From: Oleidesulfovibrio sp047973035
GTDB taxonomy: Bacteria; Desulfobacterota; Desulfovibrionia; Desulfovibrionales; Desulfovibrionaceae
Direction: 5' to 3'
DNA: 64,000 bases
Assembly (NCBI RefSeq): GCF_047973035.1
Contig: NZ_JBKEBF010000008.1
Span: forward strand, 112,250 to 176,249
The notes under the pieces are model-generated. The model saw only the letters and a program-made list of their open reading frames with translations, did not search any database and was not told the DNA's origin. Both the position numbers and the translations under genes were made by a program. Below are positions 9,101-17,720 of the stretch, piece after piece (position 1 is the stretch's first letter; the number at the start of each line of letters is the position of its first letter).

Positions 9101-11206
9101 CCACGAAACGCGAATGCGCTTCCATGTGACCTGTGCGTCAGGCAGTGCAACGGGATTACCCTTGGCATCCGTGCAGATTGCCATAAATTCTGTGGGCTGG
9201 CCCACCGGTGCATACCCGTCTCGGAAGAGAGGGCGAAGGCCTATGTACTGCTGCTGTGCAAGAACGGGAACAGCCACTGCGACTGTTGTGGTCCTGCCTC
9301 CGGGTTCCTGCACGCGTACGGTCACATCCGCACGGGCGGGCTGCTTCAGCAGCATTGTGTAGTCATTCTGCTGGCTGGCTGCGGATTTTTTCAGTGAAGC
9401 CAATGAAAGAACCAAGCTGGCTTTGCCGTCTGCATCAGTAGCGGGAATGTCCTGCTCCATGCGAATGGGACGGGTCTGCATATTGCCGAAGATGTAGCCG
9501 GCATATGCATTGCCGAATGGCGCAGGGTCGGGCCGCAGAATGATGTCACCCTCGGTCGTCAGGCCGTCGCCTGCTGCGCCGTATAAAAAGTCTGCCTGCA
9601 CGTTGACCGTGGCGTTAGTGGAAGGCGTAATGCGCTCCGGCTCCACATGCAGCGCCACGGCAAGGCGTTCGGGCACAAAATCTTCTACCTGAAAGAATAC
9701 TTCGCCCACGGGCGGGGCTTTGGGGTCAATGTGGGCTGTTGCCTGCCAGCGTCCGCGCAGGGCGGTTTCCGATAACTGCACGGGCAGATGTAGTGAGCCG
9801 TCCTGTTGTTTTTGCACGGTCGTGCGCAGGTATGCTTTGCCATCCGGTCTGTTGATTGTAACGGTAAGAGGAACATCACTGACTGCCTTGCCGCGCGGGT
9901 CGCGCAGCATGGTCACAAGGTTCACGGTTTCACGCGGACGGTACACGCCTCTGTCGGTGTACAGGTAGGCATCCACGCCGTGAATGGGCATGCGCCCTTC
10001 AATTCCGCGGTCTGAAAGGTCCAGCGGGGTGCCGCGCAGGTCGAGCAGGGCCGTGTCGTCACCGTTGGTTGCCGTAAGCATGACAGGCTCGGCTGCTCCC
10101 TTGCCGCGCACCAGTCCGGCAGGAAATTCCGCCATACCGTCCGCGCCTGTGGTGATGGTGCCAAGTTCTTCAAGATTGCGGCTTATCAATGTAACTGTGG
10201 TGTCTGCCACAGGCTGTGCCGTGGCATACGAACGTACAGCAACGGTCATGCCGTTTGCGCCGTGGTACGTGGTCAGCGCAAGGTCGGTTTCCAGCAGCAT
10301 CTGACCGGCTACTTCAGAAGGAATGTCTTCATAGCTGAAGATGCCGTCAGCAGGAGCCAGCGGTTCGGGCGACCCCAGCACGAAATACAATCCGGCTTTA
10401 CCTTGTGTTGCGATATCGCGCACGGGGAAAAGCGTGGTAATGGTTTCGTTTGGTCTGGATGCCACCTGCATGGTTCCGTTCCAGACAAGGTTGGCATGCC
10501 AGCGGTTCACCTGCACGATTTCCCACGGGTTGAAGCGTCTGCCGGAAATCGAATCGTTGTATACCTGCGTGATGGCATGAGGCGGCATACGCAGCACGGC
10601 AATCCAACATTCGTTTGTGTTTACTGTGGAAACGGGAAGGCCTTTTGCAGAGCCTCTGGGCAGGATGAAGCCGCGCTCAAAGTTTACCGAAGGCTTGCGA
10701 TTGCGCAGCGACACAGCAATTTTTTCATCAGCAGGTAATGTTTCCTGCGATACGGCAGGCAAGCCTGCGCGCAGGGTCAGCGAGACGGAATCGCCCGCTT
10801 TTGCGCCTGTCAGGCACAAACGTTGTGCCTGTACGCGCGAAACGGTCAGCCTGCTTTCAGTAAGAATGTAGTCCTGATACGCCGTAGTGCCGGATTCATC
10901 CAGTGCCTGTGTAAAGTCGAGGCATATTTCCGGCCCATTTTGCGCTTCAATGATGCTGTAGCTTTTGTAGCCGAAGGGCAATGCTGCCTCTTCCTGCGTG
11001 GGGGAAGAAGCGCTGCCGGAACCCGCGGGCTGTGCAGGCGTCGAGGCGTTCTGGTCGGTAGCGGCAGATTGCTTTGTGTCGCTTGCTTTATCCTCGGCGG
11101 ACTGGTCGCAGCCTGCAACCATCAGCAACGCTGAAAGCAGCAGTAGAAGGATCGTGAAACGGAACGGAGAACCGGATGCGGAACGGTGACGGAATGTTAA
11201 GCGCAT
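6197..11206 (-). CDS. yfhM: Bacterial alpha-2-macroglobulin lipoprotein
   Basis: 1669 residues from the ATG at 11206, chosen because AGGAGG sits just upstream and because it begins a lipoprotein signal peptide ending in the lipobox VAGC. E. coli YfhM is of similar size. The thioester motif GCLEQ is intact, with Cys1204 and Gln1207, placing it in the protease-trapping type rather than the thioester-less MagD type. Upstream lie repeated MG-type beta domains; the thioester lies in the alpha-helical domain and a receptor-binding-like domain closes the protein. Such proteins are thought to trap foreign proteases that reach the periplasm and work with PBP1C, encoded next, to repair the wall. This role is known for the family, not shown here. 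Confidence 0.94.
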   Translation of the reverse strand: MRLTFRHRSASGSPFRFTILLLLLSALLMVAGCDQSAEDKASDTKQSAATDQNASTPAQPAGSGSASSPTQEEAALPFGYKSYSIIEAQNGPEICLDFTQALDESGTTAYQDYILTESRLTVSRVQAQRLCLTGAKAGDSVSLTLRAGLPAVSQETLPADEKIAVSLRNRKPSVNFERGFILPRGSAKGLPVSTVNTNECWIAVLRMPPHAITQVYNDSISGRRFNPWEIVQVNRWHANLVWNGTMQVASRPNETITTLFPVRDIATQGKAGLYFVLGSPEPLAPADGIFSYEDIPSEVAGQMLLETDLALTTYHGANGMTVAVRSYATAQPVADTTVTLISRNLEELGTITTGADGMAEFPAGLVRGKGAAEPVMLTATNGDDTALLDLRGTPLDLSDRGIEGRMPIHGVDAYLYTDRGVYRPRETVNLVTMLRDPRGKAVSDVPLTVTINRPDGKAYLRTTVQKQQDGSLHLPVQLSETALRGRWQATAHIDPKAPPVGEVFFQVEDFVPERLAVALHVEPERITPSTNATVNVQADFLYGAAGDGLTTEGDIILRPDPAPFGNAYAGYIFGNMQTRPIRMEQDIPATDADGKASLVLSLASLKKSAASQQNDYTMLLKQPARADVTVRVQEPGGRTTTVAVAVPVLAQQQYIGLRPLFRDGYAPVGQPTEFMAICTDAKGNPVALPDAQVTWKRIRVSWQWSRTDNGNWRYEHVERVVDTRTENVSLPAEGPQRFSRTLDWGKYLVEIRHPETDAVVAHEFYVGWGAETDDDRPDRLDVRLDRKGYTAGSTATLFVNTPVAGKASVVIANENIQKVISADIPAGGGEISIPVSKEWGAGAYALVTLHQPLESRKGRSPARAVGVAWISIDMGEHTLPVSIKAPQTIRPRTTVSLPVQVQGATSAYVTLAAVDEGILQLTRFVSPSPEKYFYAKRRLGITMRDDYGRLIEGEGVVGAIRQGGDIAGASGSLAAVPLRIVSLFSGVVPVDASGKADIQLTVPEFQGRLRLMAVAWDKNGVGSASSAMTVRDPLVADIILPRFLAPQDSVNATMLLHNVEAPAGTYEVSVSTSGTLDAMAATQKVTLQKGERVLLPVPLTATGIGQGSVTATVNGPSFTAKIERDITVRSGYGKVYLQTATTLDSGKTLTLKKLQLLQAMEEYGALDIADVLPGSLKTTVQVGGILGADVPTLLRWLDRYPYGCLEQTTSRAMPLLYMAETAQMTGAEDAAPVADRIREAIYRIADMQNADGSLNMWPGDSWRADPWTTVFAMDFLVRARLQGHSVPDAVLEGAKTYLTGVARRSAYGASPEAVAYSYRVLAQAGVLLTADMRYFHDNAPQLYSTGWANLGRAFDLVGDGPRATSSFAHATDIIKTGRKPAEDVRVAPYKWGKRNLAFVVASAAESGRIQLAAELLQRGGGFDRDAGKWSTTTQEAGWKLLAVHGLLKGSGATAAELNGTPLRVVDGVALASLPEGPFTGYTDPETMTAMIEHNLKNIGEGIAWVTTAFDFTPARPLPALARRGLSLKREYLTFEGKPVDLKTLRRNDRFIVRLTMSAQHSQRRQIVVNDLLPAGLEVESIVPQNGSAWSWLKPTTASMLQKQDDRVVAVYDFDRLPWDNARGAKPLVAAYVVRAVTAGSFTLPPVSAEDMYDPAFAVRSEAGTLTIAP

Positions 11207-11626
11207 GTGCGCCTCCTGCTTTGCCTTGCGTATTAAGTCTGGCTGTGTGCCGGGGTGAGTATTGTGCATTACCTTCGACGGGTCGTACAGTATGTGCTGA
11301 AAGTGGATATTAAGTGCCGGATGTAATGGCGGACTGAAATATGCCAGCTGTACCAGTCGTATCTTTCTATAATGTATTGCCATAACGCTGTTGTATCGCA
11401 GCGCTGTTACGTACCAGGACGTATGTATACTGGCTTTGCGCAAGAAAGGGAACATGCAGGCAGAACTATGTGGATAAAATAAAGCAGGTGTTTTGTCAGA
11501 AAGAGCCGGAGGAGGCCAGAAGCCCTTTCAGAAGCCGCTGATAACAGATTGAACTGCGTATTCTGCCGGAACTGCCAGAGCATCAGGATGACAAAAGCAA
11601 GGTGGTGGCTTTTTACCTGCCTTCCA
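11207..11626. other. Intergenic region upstream of the macroglobulin gene
   Basis: About 420 bases. It must contain the leftward promoter for the macroglobulin gene, but no clear -35/-10 pair was found. The macroglobulin frame stays open to 11455, yet the lipoprotein signal and ribosome binding site argue that this upstream part is not translated. No other gene is supported. Confidence 0.55.
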
Positions 11627-11658
11627 TAAAAAAGCGCCCTGTTCACACAGGGCGCTTT
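11627..11658 (-). terminator. Terminator of the peptide ABC transporter operon
   Basis: AAAGCGCCCTG (11631-11641) pairs with CAGGGCGCTTT (11648-11658), loop of 6. Read leftward it ends in a U-run. It lies about 25 bases past the last gene of the operon. Confidence 0.92.
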
Positions 11659-11682
11659 GGGGTCGTATGTGGTTCAACCGTG

Positions 11683-12696
11683 TTACAACCGGCCTTCTTC
11701 TAATGCGTGACAGGCCACCAGTGCTCCGTCGGGTTGCTCGATGGCCACAGGTGTTTCGCATCTGCAACGGCCATTGGTGTGCGGACAGCGCCCGTTAAAC
11801 ACACAGCCGCTGGGCAGGTTGATGGGGGTAGGCACATCGCCGGAAAGGCGGATATGCTTAAAGCCCTTTTGCCCGATGCGCGGAATGGCCGAAAGCAGAG
11901 CCTGCGTGTAGGGGTGGCGCGGGTTATTGAACAGAGATTCTGCCGATGCCAGTTCACACAGACTGCCGAGGTACATAACGGCAACGCGGCTTGAGATGTG
12001 TTCCACCACGGAAAGGTCGTGGCTGATGAACAGGTATGTCAGGCCGAACTCTTCCTGCAGGTCCATCATCAGGTTGAGAACCTGTGCCTGAATGGAGACG
12101 TCCAGCGCAGAGATAGGTTCGTCCGCTACGATGAATTCGGGCTTTACCACCAGCGCACGGGCAATGGAGATACGTTGGCGCTGACCGCCGGAGAATTCGT
12201 GCGGGTATCTGTCCGCCCATGCGGGGTTAATGCCCACCTGATCCATAACTCCGGCCACGCGTTCGCGTACTTCGGCGCGGGTCATGGTGGGGTTATGAAA
12301 GCGGACAGGTTCTTCCAGAATCTGACGCACGCGCATACGCGGGTTGAGCGAAGCGTACGGGTCCTGAAAGACCATCTGCATACGGGTGCGGTAAGGCATA
12401 ACTTCTTTTTCAGAAAGATTGTCTATGCGTTGCCCGCGGTAGAGTATTTCGCCGCCGTTGGGCGGGTACAGGCCGATGACCGTACGAGCCAGCGTGGATT
12501 TACCGCAACCGGATTCACCTACCACAGACAGGGTTTCGCCTTCGTTGATGGAAAACGAAACATTGTTCACGGCGTGCACCACGGTCTGTTTGCGGGTCAG
12601 CTTGCCGTTTTGGAAACGAAGCTGGTCAAGCAGGCCGCCGGATATGTCGAACCGCTTGGTAAGGTTCTTTAGATCGAGCAATGGTGTATTCGCCAT
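11683..12696 (-). CDS. Oligo/dipeptide ABC transporter ATP-binding protein (OppF/DppF type)
   Basis: 337 residues. Walker A is GESGCGKST, the signature is FSGGQRQRISIARAL and Walker B is FIVADEPISALD. The C-terminal extension carries the Cys-rich pattern of the OppD/DppD family (CVFNGRCPHTNGRC), which in several members binds a [4Fe-4S] cluster. One of two nonidentical ATPases that energise peptide uptake across the inner membrane. It is the last gene of a leftward five-gene operon (binding protein, two permeases, two ATPases) and starts 3 bases after the stop of the preceding ATPase. The substrate could be dipeptides, oligopeptides or another small solute. Confidence 0.93.
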   Translation of the reverse strand: MANTPLLDLKNLTKRFDISGGLLDQLRFQNGKLTRKQTVVHAVNNVSFSINEGETLSVVGESGCGKSTLARTVIGLYPPNGGEILYRGQRIDNLSEKEVMPYRTRMQMVFQDPYASLNPRMRVRQILEEPVRFHNPTMTRAEVRERVAGVMDQVGINPAWADRYPHEFSGGQRQRISIARALVVKPEFIVADEPISALDVSIQAQVLNLMMDLQEEFGLTYLFISHDLSVVEHISSRVAVMYLGSLCELASAESLFNNPRHPYTQALLSAIPRIGQKGFKHIRLSGDVPTPINLPSGCVFNGRCPHTNGRCRCETPVAIEQPDGALVACHALEEGRL

Positions 12697-12699
12697 GAC

Positions 12700-13659
12700 T
12701 TATTCCAGAATGTGGCAGGCAGCCATGCCGCCTGATTTCTTAAGTTGCAGGCTGGGGCGTTCGGTAAGACAGATGTCTTCCTTACAGGTACAACGGTTGT
12801 TGAATGCACACCCTTCAGGAATGGACCCGAGGCCGGGCATGATACCCGGAATCTGGTTAAGGCGTTTGCCTTTGACACCCTGAGGCAGAGCCGCCAGCAG
12901 ACCCTTGGTGTAGGGGTGTTGCGGGTCGGCGACTACTTTGTCTGTGTCGCCCATTTCAACAATGCGGCCTGCGTACATTACGGCGATTTTTTCTGTCACC
13001 TGAGACACAACGCCGAGATCGTGCGTGATGAGGATAAGCCCCATGTTTTCCGACTCGCACAGCTCAAGCAGAAGTTCCATGATCTCTGCCTGAATGGTTA
13101 CGTCCAGTGCCGTTGTAGGCTCATCTGCAACAATAAGTGCCGGAGAGGTAAGCAGAGCAATGGCAATGACTATGCGCTGGCGCATACCGCCGGAAAACTC
13201 GTGCGGGTACTGCTTCAGGCGTTTTTCCGGTGAGGGGATGTACACCTTGCGCAGCTTGTCCAGCGCGATTTTTTCTGCCTCTTTTACCGAGACTTTTTTA
13301 TGTGCAAGGATGGTTTCTACCATCTGGGTACCGATGGTCAGCACGGGGTTCAGGGTCATCATGGGATCCTGAAAGATCATGCTGATACGGTTGCCGCGGA
13401 TGTGCCGCAACGTTTCGTCAGATGCTTTGGTCAGGTCGTGCCCTTCAAACAGAATAGAGCCGCCGGTGATGCGGCCGGGCTTGCTGACCAGATTGATTAT
13501 GGAAAAACCCGTTACAGATTTGCCTGCGCCCGACTCGCCCACAAGGCCGAGACGTTCACCCTTTTTAAGCGTGAACGAAACCTTGTCGACCGCGGTCAGC
13601 TGCGAATCGCGCATGGCGAACTGTACGGTCATGTCTTTGACTTCCAGCAGCGTACTCAT
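12700..13659 (-). CDS. Oligo/dipeptide ABC transporter ATP-binding protein (OppD/DppD type)
   Basis: 319 residues with Walker A GESGAGKS, signature FSGGMRQRIVIAIAL and Walker B LIVADEPTTALD. The C-terminal Cys cluster CAFNNRCTCKEDIC is the family-specific Opp/Dpp extension. AAGGA precedes the ATG, overlapping the end of the permease gene before it. It pairs with the downstream ATPase as the heterodimeric motor of the transporter. The extra Cys in RCTCKEDIC is slightly unusual compared with the usual spacing. Distinguishing Dpp from Opp is not possible from this sequence. Confidence 0.93.
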   Translation of the reverse strand: MSTLLEVKDMTVQFAMRDSQLTAVDKVSFTLKKGERLGLVGESGAGKSVTGFSIINLVSKPGRITGGSILFEGHDLTKASDETLRHIRGNRISMIFQDPMMTLNPVLTIGTQMVETILAHKKVSVKEAEKIALDKLRKVYIPSPEKRLKQYPHEFSGGMRQRIVIAIALLTSPALIVADEPTTALDVTIQAEIMELLLELCESENMGLILITHDLGVVSQVTEKIAVMYAGRIVEMGDTDKVVADPQHPYTKGLLAALPQGVKGKRLNQIPGIMPGLGSIPEGCAFNNRCTCKEDICLTERPSLQLKKSGGMAACHILE

Positions 13660-13662
13660 GGT

Positions 13663-14580
13663 CTAGTCCTTGTAGAGCTTGGGGTTCAGATAATCCCGCA
13701 GCCAGTCGCCCAGCAGGTTGATGGTGAGCACAAGCAGTACCAGCACCACACCGGGGAACAGGGTGATCCACCAGCTGCCGCTGAAAATGTACTCAAAGCC
13801 GGATTTGATGAGTGAACCCAGCGAAGGCTGGTTTACGGGCATACCCAGTCCGAGGAACGAAAGTGCAGCCTCACTCATGATGGCGTTTGCCACCTGCACG
13901 GTGGAGATAACCAGCACAGGAGTGAGCGTGTTGGGCAGAATGTGGCGCCACATGATCCGTCGTGGCTTCAGGCCGATAACGCGTGCTGCTTCAACGTATT
14001 CTTTTTTCTTTTCTGCCAGCACGGATGCACGCACTGTACGCGCATACTGCGGCCATTCGGACAGGCCGATAACAAGGACAATGAACGGGACGGCTATTTC
14101 TGCAAATTTTGCCACGCCGAAAGACGCCTGAATGACAGCCCCGAAGAAAATGGCAACCATGTATGACGAGAACGACAACTGAACGTCTGTGATTCGCATA
14201 AGGAATGTATCAAGACGCTTGGAGCCGTAACCGGACATAAGGCCCACCAGAATTCCCAGCGATGCCTGCAGCGCGACAGCACCAAGGCCGATGAGAATGG
14301 ATACACGCATGCCGTACAGAATGGCCGAGAACATGTCGCGGCCCTGTGCATCGGTGCCCAGCAGAAACTCAGGCGAACCGCCCGGCTTCCACGAAGGGGG
14401 CGTTTCGGCGTTCATAACGTCGATGGTTGCACCGTCGTACGGGTCATGAGACGTGAGCAGCGGCGCAAAAAGAGCAGACAGCACCAGCAAAGCGACAATA
14501 ATAAAGCTGGTAAGAGCTACCTTGTCGCGAACAAAGTGGTACAGAAAGTCGGACTCGCGGAATTTTTTCCATGCGGACAT
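13663..14580 (-). CDS. Peptide ABC transporter permease (OppC/DppC type)
   Basis: 305 residues, with an N-terminal cytoplasmic stretch, one membrane span (about 24-45), a periplasmic loop with the characteristic LGTDAQGRDMFS, then five more spans. The EAA loop, EAARVIGLKPRRIMWRHILPN, couples the permease to the ATPases. GGGGAGG lies upstream of the ATG. It forms the inner-membrane channel with the OppB-type permease. It follows that gene by 2 bases and precedes the ATPase gene by 3, so the operon is tightly packed. Confidence 0.94.
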   Translation of the reverse strand: MSAWKKFRESDFLYHFVRDKVALTSFIIVALLVLSALFAPLLTSHDPYDGATIDVMNAETPPSWKPGGSPEFLLGTDAQGRDMFSAILYGMRVSILIGLGAVALQASLGILVGLMSGYGSKRLDTFLMRITDVQLSFSSYMVAIFFGAVIQASFGVAKFAEIAVPFIVLVIGLSEWPQYARTVRASVLAEKKKEYVEAARVIGLKPRRIMWRHILPNTLTPVLVISTVQVANAIMSEAALSFLGLGMPVNQPSLGSLIKSGFEYIFSGSWWITLFPGVVLVLLVLTINLLGDWLRDYLNPKLYKD

Positions 14581-14582
14581 TG

Positions 14583-15560
14583 CTACTTCCTCCCCGCGAC
14601 GCGAACCATGGGGTTCACCAGTCCGTAAATGATGTCTACCACAGTGTTCACCACAACAAACAGCGCACCTACAAATACCATGTAGGCAACCAGCAGGGCT
14701 GTGTCGGAGCGTTCAACCGCTTCGATGAACATAAAGCCCATGCCCTGCCACTGGAAAACCGTTTCGGTCAGAATGGTATAGGCGATCATAATGCCTATCT
14801 GCACGCCGCCCACGGTGATGACAGGCAGCAAGGTGTTCTTGAAGCCGTGCACCATCAGTACGCGGCGTTCGCGCAGACCTTTGGCGCGGGCAAACTTGAC
14901 GTACTCCGTTTCCAGCACTTCTTTCATTTCGGCGCGGATAAGCCTGATGAAAAGCGGCAGCATGATGGAAGAAAGAGCAATACTGGGCAGGATAAGGTGC
15001 TTGAGCCCGTCAAGGGTAAGCAGGCCCGTATCCCAGAAGCCGAATAGTTCGACTGTTTCCCCCCTTCCGTACGATGGTAGCCAGTGCAGTTCGACCGCAA
15101 AGACATAGATCAGCAGAATGGCTGTCAGAAAGACGGGTATTGATACGCCGACAACACTGAAGCCCATGAAAAACCGTGAAATTGGCGAGTTTGGTCTGTA
15201 CGCGGCGTACACCCCGACCGGCGTGGATATGAGCAGGATGAGGAGTGAGCTACAGAATACCAGCTCGAGCGTGGCCGGAGCCTTGTCGAGGATAACTTCC
15301 ATAGCGGGTTTGCGATAGAAGAAAGAACGCCCCAGATCGCCCTGAGCCGCATTTTTTACAAAGCGTACCCACTGGACGAGGTAAGGGTCGTTCAGCCCCA
15401 GTTCTTCGCGCAGGGCTTCGCGTTCCTGAACAGAAACGCTGACCCCCACCATTTCACGCACGGGGTCGCCAAGCGAATGCTTGATGGCAAACCCGATAAA
15501 ACTGATGACAAACATGACGATAAGCGCCTGTGTCACCCTTCGGATAATAAAAGCGAGCAT
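14583..15560 (-). CDS. Peptide ABC transporter permease (OppB/DppB type)
   Basis: 325 residues with six predicted membrane spans and the family opening (Arg-rich MLAFIIRRVTQALIVMF, then GDPVREMVG). The EAA loop reads YVKFARAKGLRERRVLMVHG, near residue 220. It forms the transport channel with the OppC-type permease encoded directly downstream. No clear Shine-Dalgarno precedes the ATG. About 200 bases separate it from the binding-protein gene upstream; this gap carries two strong hairpins that may lower or stabilise its mRNA relative to that gene. Confidence 0.93.
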   Translation of the reverse strand: MLAFIIRRVTQALIVMFVISFIGFAIKHSLGDPVREMVGVSVSVQEREALREELGLNDPYLVQWVRFVKNAAQGDLGRSFFYRKPAMEVILDKAPATLELVFCSSLLILLISTPVGVYAAYRPNSPISRFFMGFSVVGVSIPVFLTAILLIYVFAVELHWLPSYGRGETVELFGFWDTGLLTLDGLKHLILPSIALSSIMLPLFIRLIRAEMKEVLETEYVKFARAKGLRERRVLMVHGFKNTLLPVITVGGVQIGIMIAYTILTETVFQWQGMGFMFIEAVERSDTALLVAYMVFVGALFVVVNTVVDIIYGLVNPMVRVAGRK

Positions 15561-15611
15561 ATGTGCTTGTGGGGTTAGAGGGTTGAAATCATGTGGTTGG
15601 TTGTCTTTATA

Positions 15612-15658
15612 GAGACACGGAACCGGCCTGAGGCCGGTTCATTGTAATTTTCTGTCTC
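15612..15658. repeat. GC-rich hairpin in the intergenic leader of the permease gene
   Basis: GAACCGGCCT (15620-15629) pairs with AGGCCGGTTC (15631-15640). Flanking GAGACA (15612-15617) and TGTCTC (15653-15658) can form a second outer stem. No U-run follows on either strand, so it is more likely an mRNA-stability or attenuation element than a simple terminator. Confidence 0.6.
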
Positions 15659-15719
15659 AAAGACGCTTTGAAAGGAAGGCAAACAGGTTACGGGTTGCCT
15701 TCCTTTCAAAGCGTCTTTG
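15658..15719. repeat. Very long perfect hairpin after the binding-protein gene
   Basis: A 25-bp perfect inverted repeat (15658-15682 and 15695-15719) with a 12-base loop. It begins about 45 bases past the stop of the binding-protein gene. Such hairpins between a binding-protein gene and its permease genes are known to protect the upstream mRNA or reduce transcription into the permeases. The stem is far longer than a normal terminator and could also be an RNase III substrate. Confidence 0.85.
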
Positions 15720-15764
15720 CATAAGCGGAGCGGGCATATGCCCGCTCCGCGGTATGATCAGGAA

Positions 15765-17384
15765 TTATTCGATCACAAGGTCGCCAAAGTAGGGGAAGTC
15801 CATAACGTTGACGATGTCTTCTGCGTTTTTCACGTGGGGAGCAACTGCCCAGGACAGGTGCTGCCAGTGCAGGGGAATGTAAGCAGCTTCGTCGTATACG
15901 ATCTGCTCTACTTCCTGCAGCTGGGCGGTACGCTTTGCCTTGTCGGTTTCGCTCTGCGAGGCGATGATCAGCTCATCAACCTTTTTGTTGCAGTAGTTGC
16001 CGCTGTTGTACTGGCCGTAGCCGGTTTCCTTGTTGGGGCACATCAGCAGGAACTCGGTGTAGTTGGCGGAGTCTTCGGTATCAGGGTGCCAGCCGACCAT
16101 CTGGACGTCAGCAACCTGTGCGTCGAACTCATCCCAGTACTGAGCCTTGGGCATGGTCTTCAGGTTAACGGTGATGCCGATTTTAGCCATCATGGAAACG
16201 AAAGCTTCAGCGATCTTTTCATCGTTCACGTAACGGTTGTTAGGAGCGATCATGGTCACTTCAAAGCCTTTTTCGTAACCGGCTTCCTTCATCAGCTGTT
16301 TTGCTTTTTCAAGGTCGAAGCGGGGAGCAAGCTCAGGCTTGTAGCCGAAGAAGCCTTCGGGACCCTGCTGACCGGCGGCAGTTGCGCGGCCTTTCATGAT
16401 TTTGGCTGCGATACCTGCATTGTCGGTAGCGTATACCATGGCCTGACGAACACGTGCGTCCTTGAAGGCTTCTATACGGTTCTGGTTCATCTGCAGGGTG
16501 ATAAGGCGCGAACCGGCCATGGTGATCAGTCTGACTTTGTCATGGCTGGCCAGACGGTCGTAGTCCTGCGGAGGAACGGGCATGATGAAGTCAACGTCGC
16601 CGGAAAGTACGGAAGCTACACGGGTAGCGTCGTTCTTAATGGGCTTCAGGTCAATTTCTTCAACGTTGCCGCGGGGGCCCCAGTATTCGGGGAAGGCTTT
16701 CAGAACCATCTGTACGCCCTGTTCGCGGGATACCACGTAGAAGGGACCGGTGCCGGATTCGTTTACGTTGGCAAACGAGGGGCCGGTTTTGACGATGGCA
16801 TCTTTGGGCTGGCCGCTTTCATCGTTGCCGGAGTAAAACTTGCTGTCCATGGGGAAGATGTAGGTAGCCATGTTCAGCAGCAGGGGGTACGGCTTTTTGG
16901 TGATGATGTCGATGGTGTAATCGTCGATGATTTTAGGCTCGGCAAAGGGTTCGAACAGCGCCTTGTAGTCCTGAGACTGGTGCAGGCGGTTAAGAGTCCA
17001 TGCTACGTCAGCTGCGGTGAATTCGTTGCCGCTGTGGAACTTGACGCCCTTGCGCAGATGAAAGCGCATGGTCAGGGGGTCAATACGCTCAAATTTTTCA
17101 GCCAGACGGGGCTCAAAGCCCATGTCACGGGTCCAGCGAACCAGCGGGTCGAATACGATGTGCGAGTACTGCAGCATGCCACCGGAAAGCTGAACGTGGG
17201 GGTCAAGAGATACAGGGTCTGCATCCATGGCAAGGCGCAGGACTTTTTTATCAACTTTAGGTGCTTCAGCTGCTTTTTCAGCGGGAGCTGCGGTTTCAGC
17301 CTTTTTTTCTTCGGGCTCTGCACTGCAGCCGAACGCGAGCATGGCAACAAGTGCGAGCAGCATGAGTTTCAGGATGCGCTTCAT
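15765..17384 (-). CDS. Peptide ABC transporter substrate-binding lipoprotein (SBP family 5)
   Basis: 539 residues. A lipoprotein signal peptide ends in the lipobox AFGC, and an Ala/Glu/Lys-rich linker follows. The body matches the DppA/OppA fold, including the opening LRLAMDADPVSLDPHVQ and the conserved FHLRKGVKFHSGNEFTAADV. GGAGG lies upstream of the ATG. It captures peptides or similar solutes in the periplasm and delivers them to the permeases encoded downstream. It is the first gene of the operon, preceded by a good sigma-70-like promoter and followed by a 25-bp hairpin, consistent with higher expression than the membrane genes. Confidence 0.94.
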   Translation of the reverse strand: MKRILKLMLLALVAMLAFGCSAEPEEKKAETAAPAEKAAEAPKVDKKVLRLAMDADPVSLDPHVQLSGGMLQYSHIVFDPLVRWTRDMGFEPRLAEKFERIDPLTMRFHLRKGVKFHSGNEFTAADVAWTLNRLHQSQDYKALFEPFAEPKIIDDYTIDIITKKPYPLLLNMATYIFPMDSKFYSGNDESGQPKDAIVKTGPSFANVNESGTGPFYVVSREQGVQMVLKAFPEYWGPRGNVEEIDLKPIKNDATRVASVLSGDVDFIMPVPPQDYDRLASHDKVRLITMAGSRLITLQMNQNRIEAFKDARVRQAMVYATDNAGIAAKIMKGRATAAGQQGPEGFFGYKPELAPRFDLEKAKQLMKEAGYEKGFEVTMIAPNNRYVNDEKIAEAFVSMMAKIGITVNLKTMPKAQYWDEFDAQVADVQMVGWHPDTEDSANYTEFLLMCPNKETGYGQYNSGNYCNKKVDELIIASQSETDKAKRTAQLQEVEQIVYDEAAYIPLHWQHLSWAVAPHVKNAEDIVNVMDFPYFGDLVIE

Positions 17385-17720
17385 CCAGTACCTCCAAATG
17401 AAAATTTGCGAAAAATGTGACAGCCCGCATATCCGGCACCCTTCCGCAGGTGTCGGTGTGGGGGATGGGGCAGTCTACAAAAAAATCGCTTCATCTAAAC
17501 CGAGCAAGGTGCAATGAGTCAAGGCATTTTCGTGCTGAATGCAGAGATAAAATGACAATTACATTTTTGTAACTTGCTTGATTTTCATGTTATTTGAGCT
17601 GTGTGTAATTACAATATCTGTTGGTAGTACTCTTACTGTCTGCCGTGCTGTAGTGGTAAAACGACTGGCAGTATAAAGAATAGATACGGCAATACAATTG
17701 ATACAGCATGTAGCGAAGTA
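17385..17720. other. Promoter region of the peptide transporter operon
   Basis: About 335 bases, A/T-rich in its right half, between the binding-protein start and the stop of the PatB-like gene. A candidate promoter is listed separately. No gene is supported and no convincing terminator was found for the PatB-like gene. Confidence 0.6.
17494..17522 (-). promoter_or_regulatory. Candidate sigma-70 promoter for the peptide transporter operon
   Basis: Read leftward, TTGACT (17522-17517) is followed after 17 bases by TTTAGA (17499-17494), about 110 bases ahead of the ATG at 17384. The -35 matches five of six consensus bases. Confidence 0.55.

Noticed and set aside
15658..15719. Considered as an insertion sequence end or CRISPR repeat
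   Set aside because: Single hairpin with no repeated units, spacers or transposase; better explained as an mRNA hairpin.
15717..17420. Long plus-strand ORF (567 codons) opposite the binding-protein gene
   Set aside because: It is the antisense shadow of a clearly identified lipoprotein gene; G/C-rich codon use keeps antisense frames open, and no domain or ribosome binding site is present.
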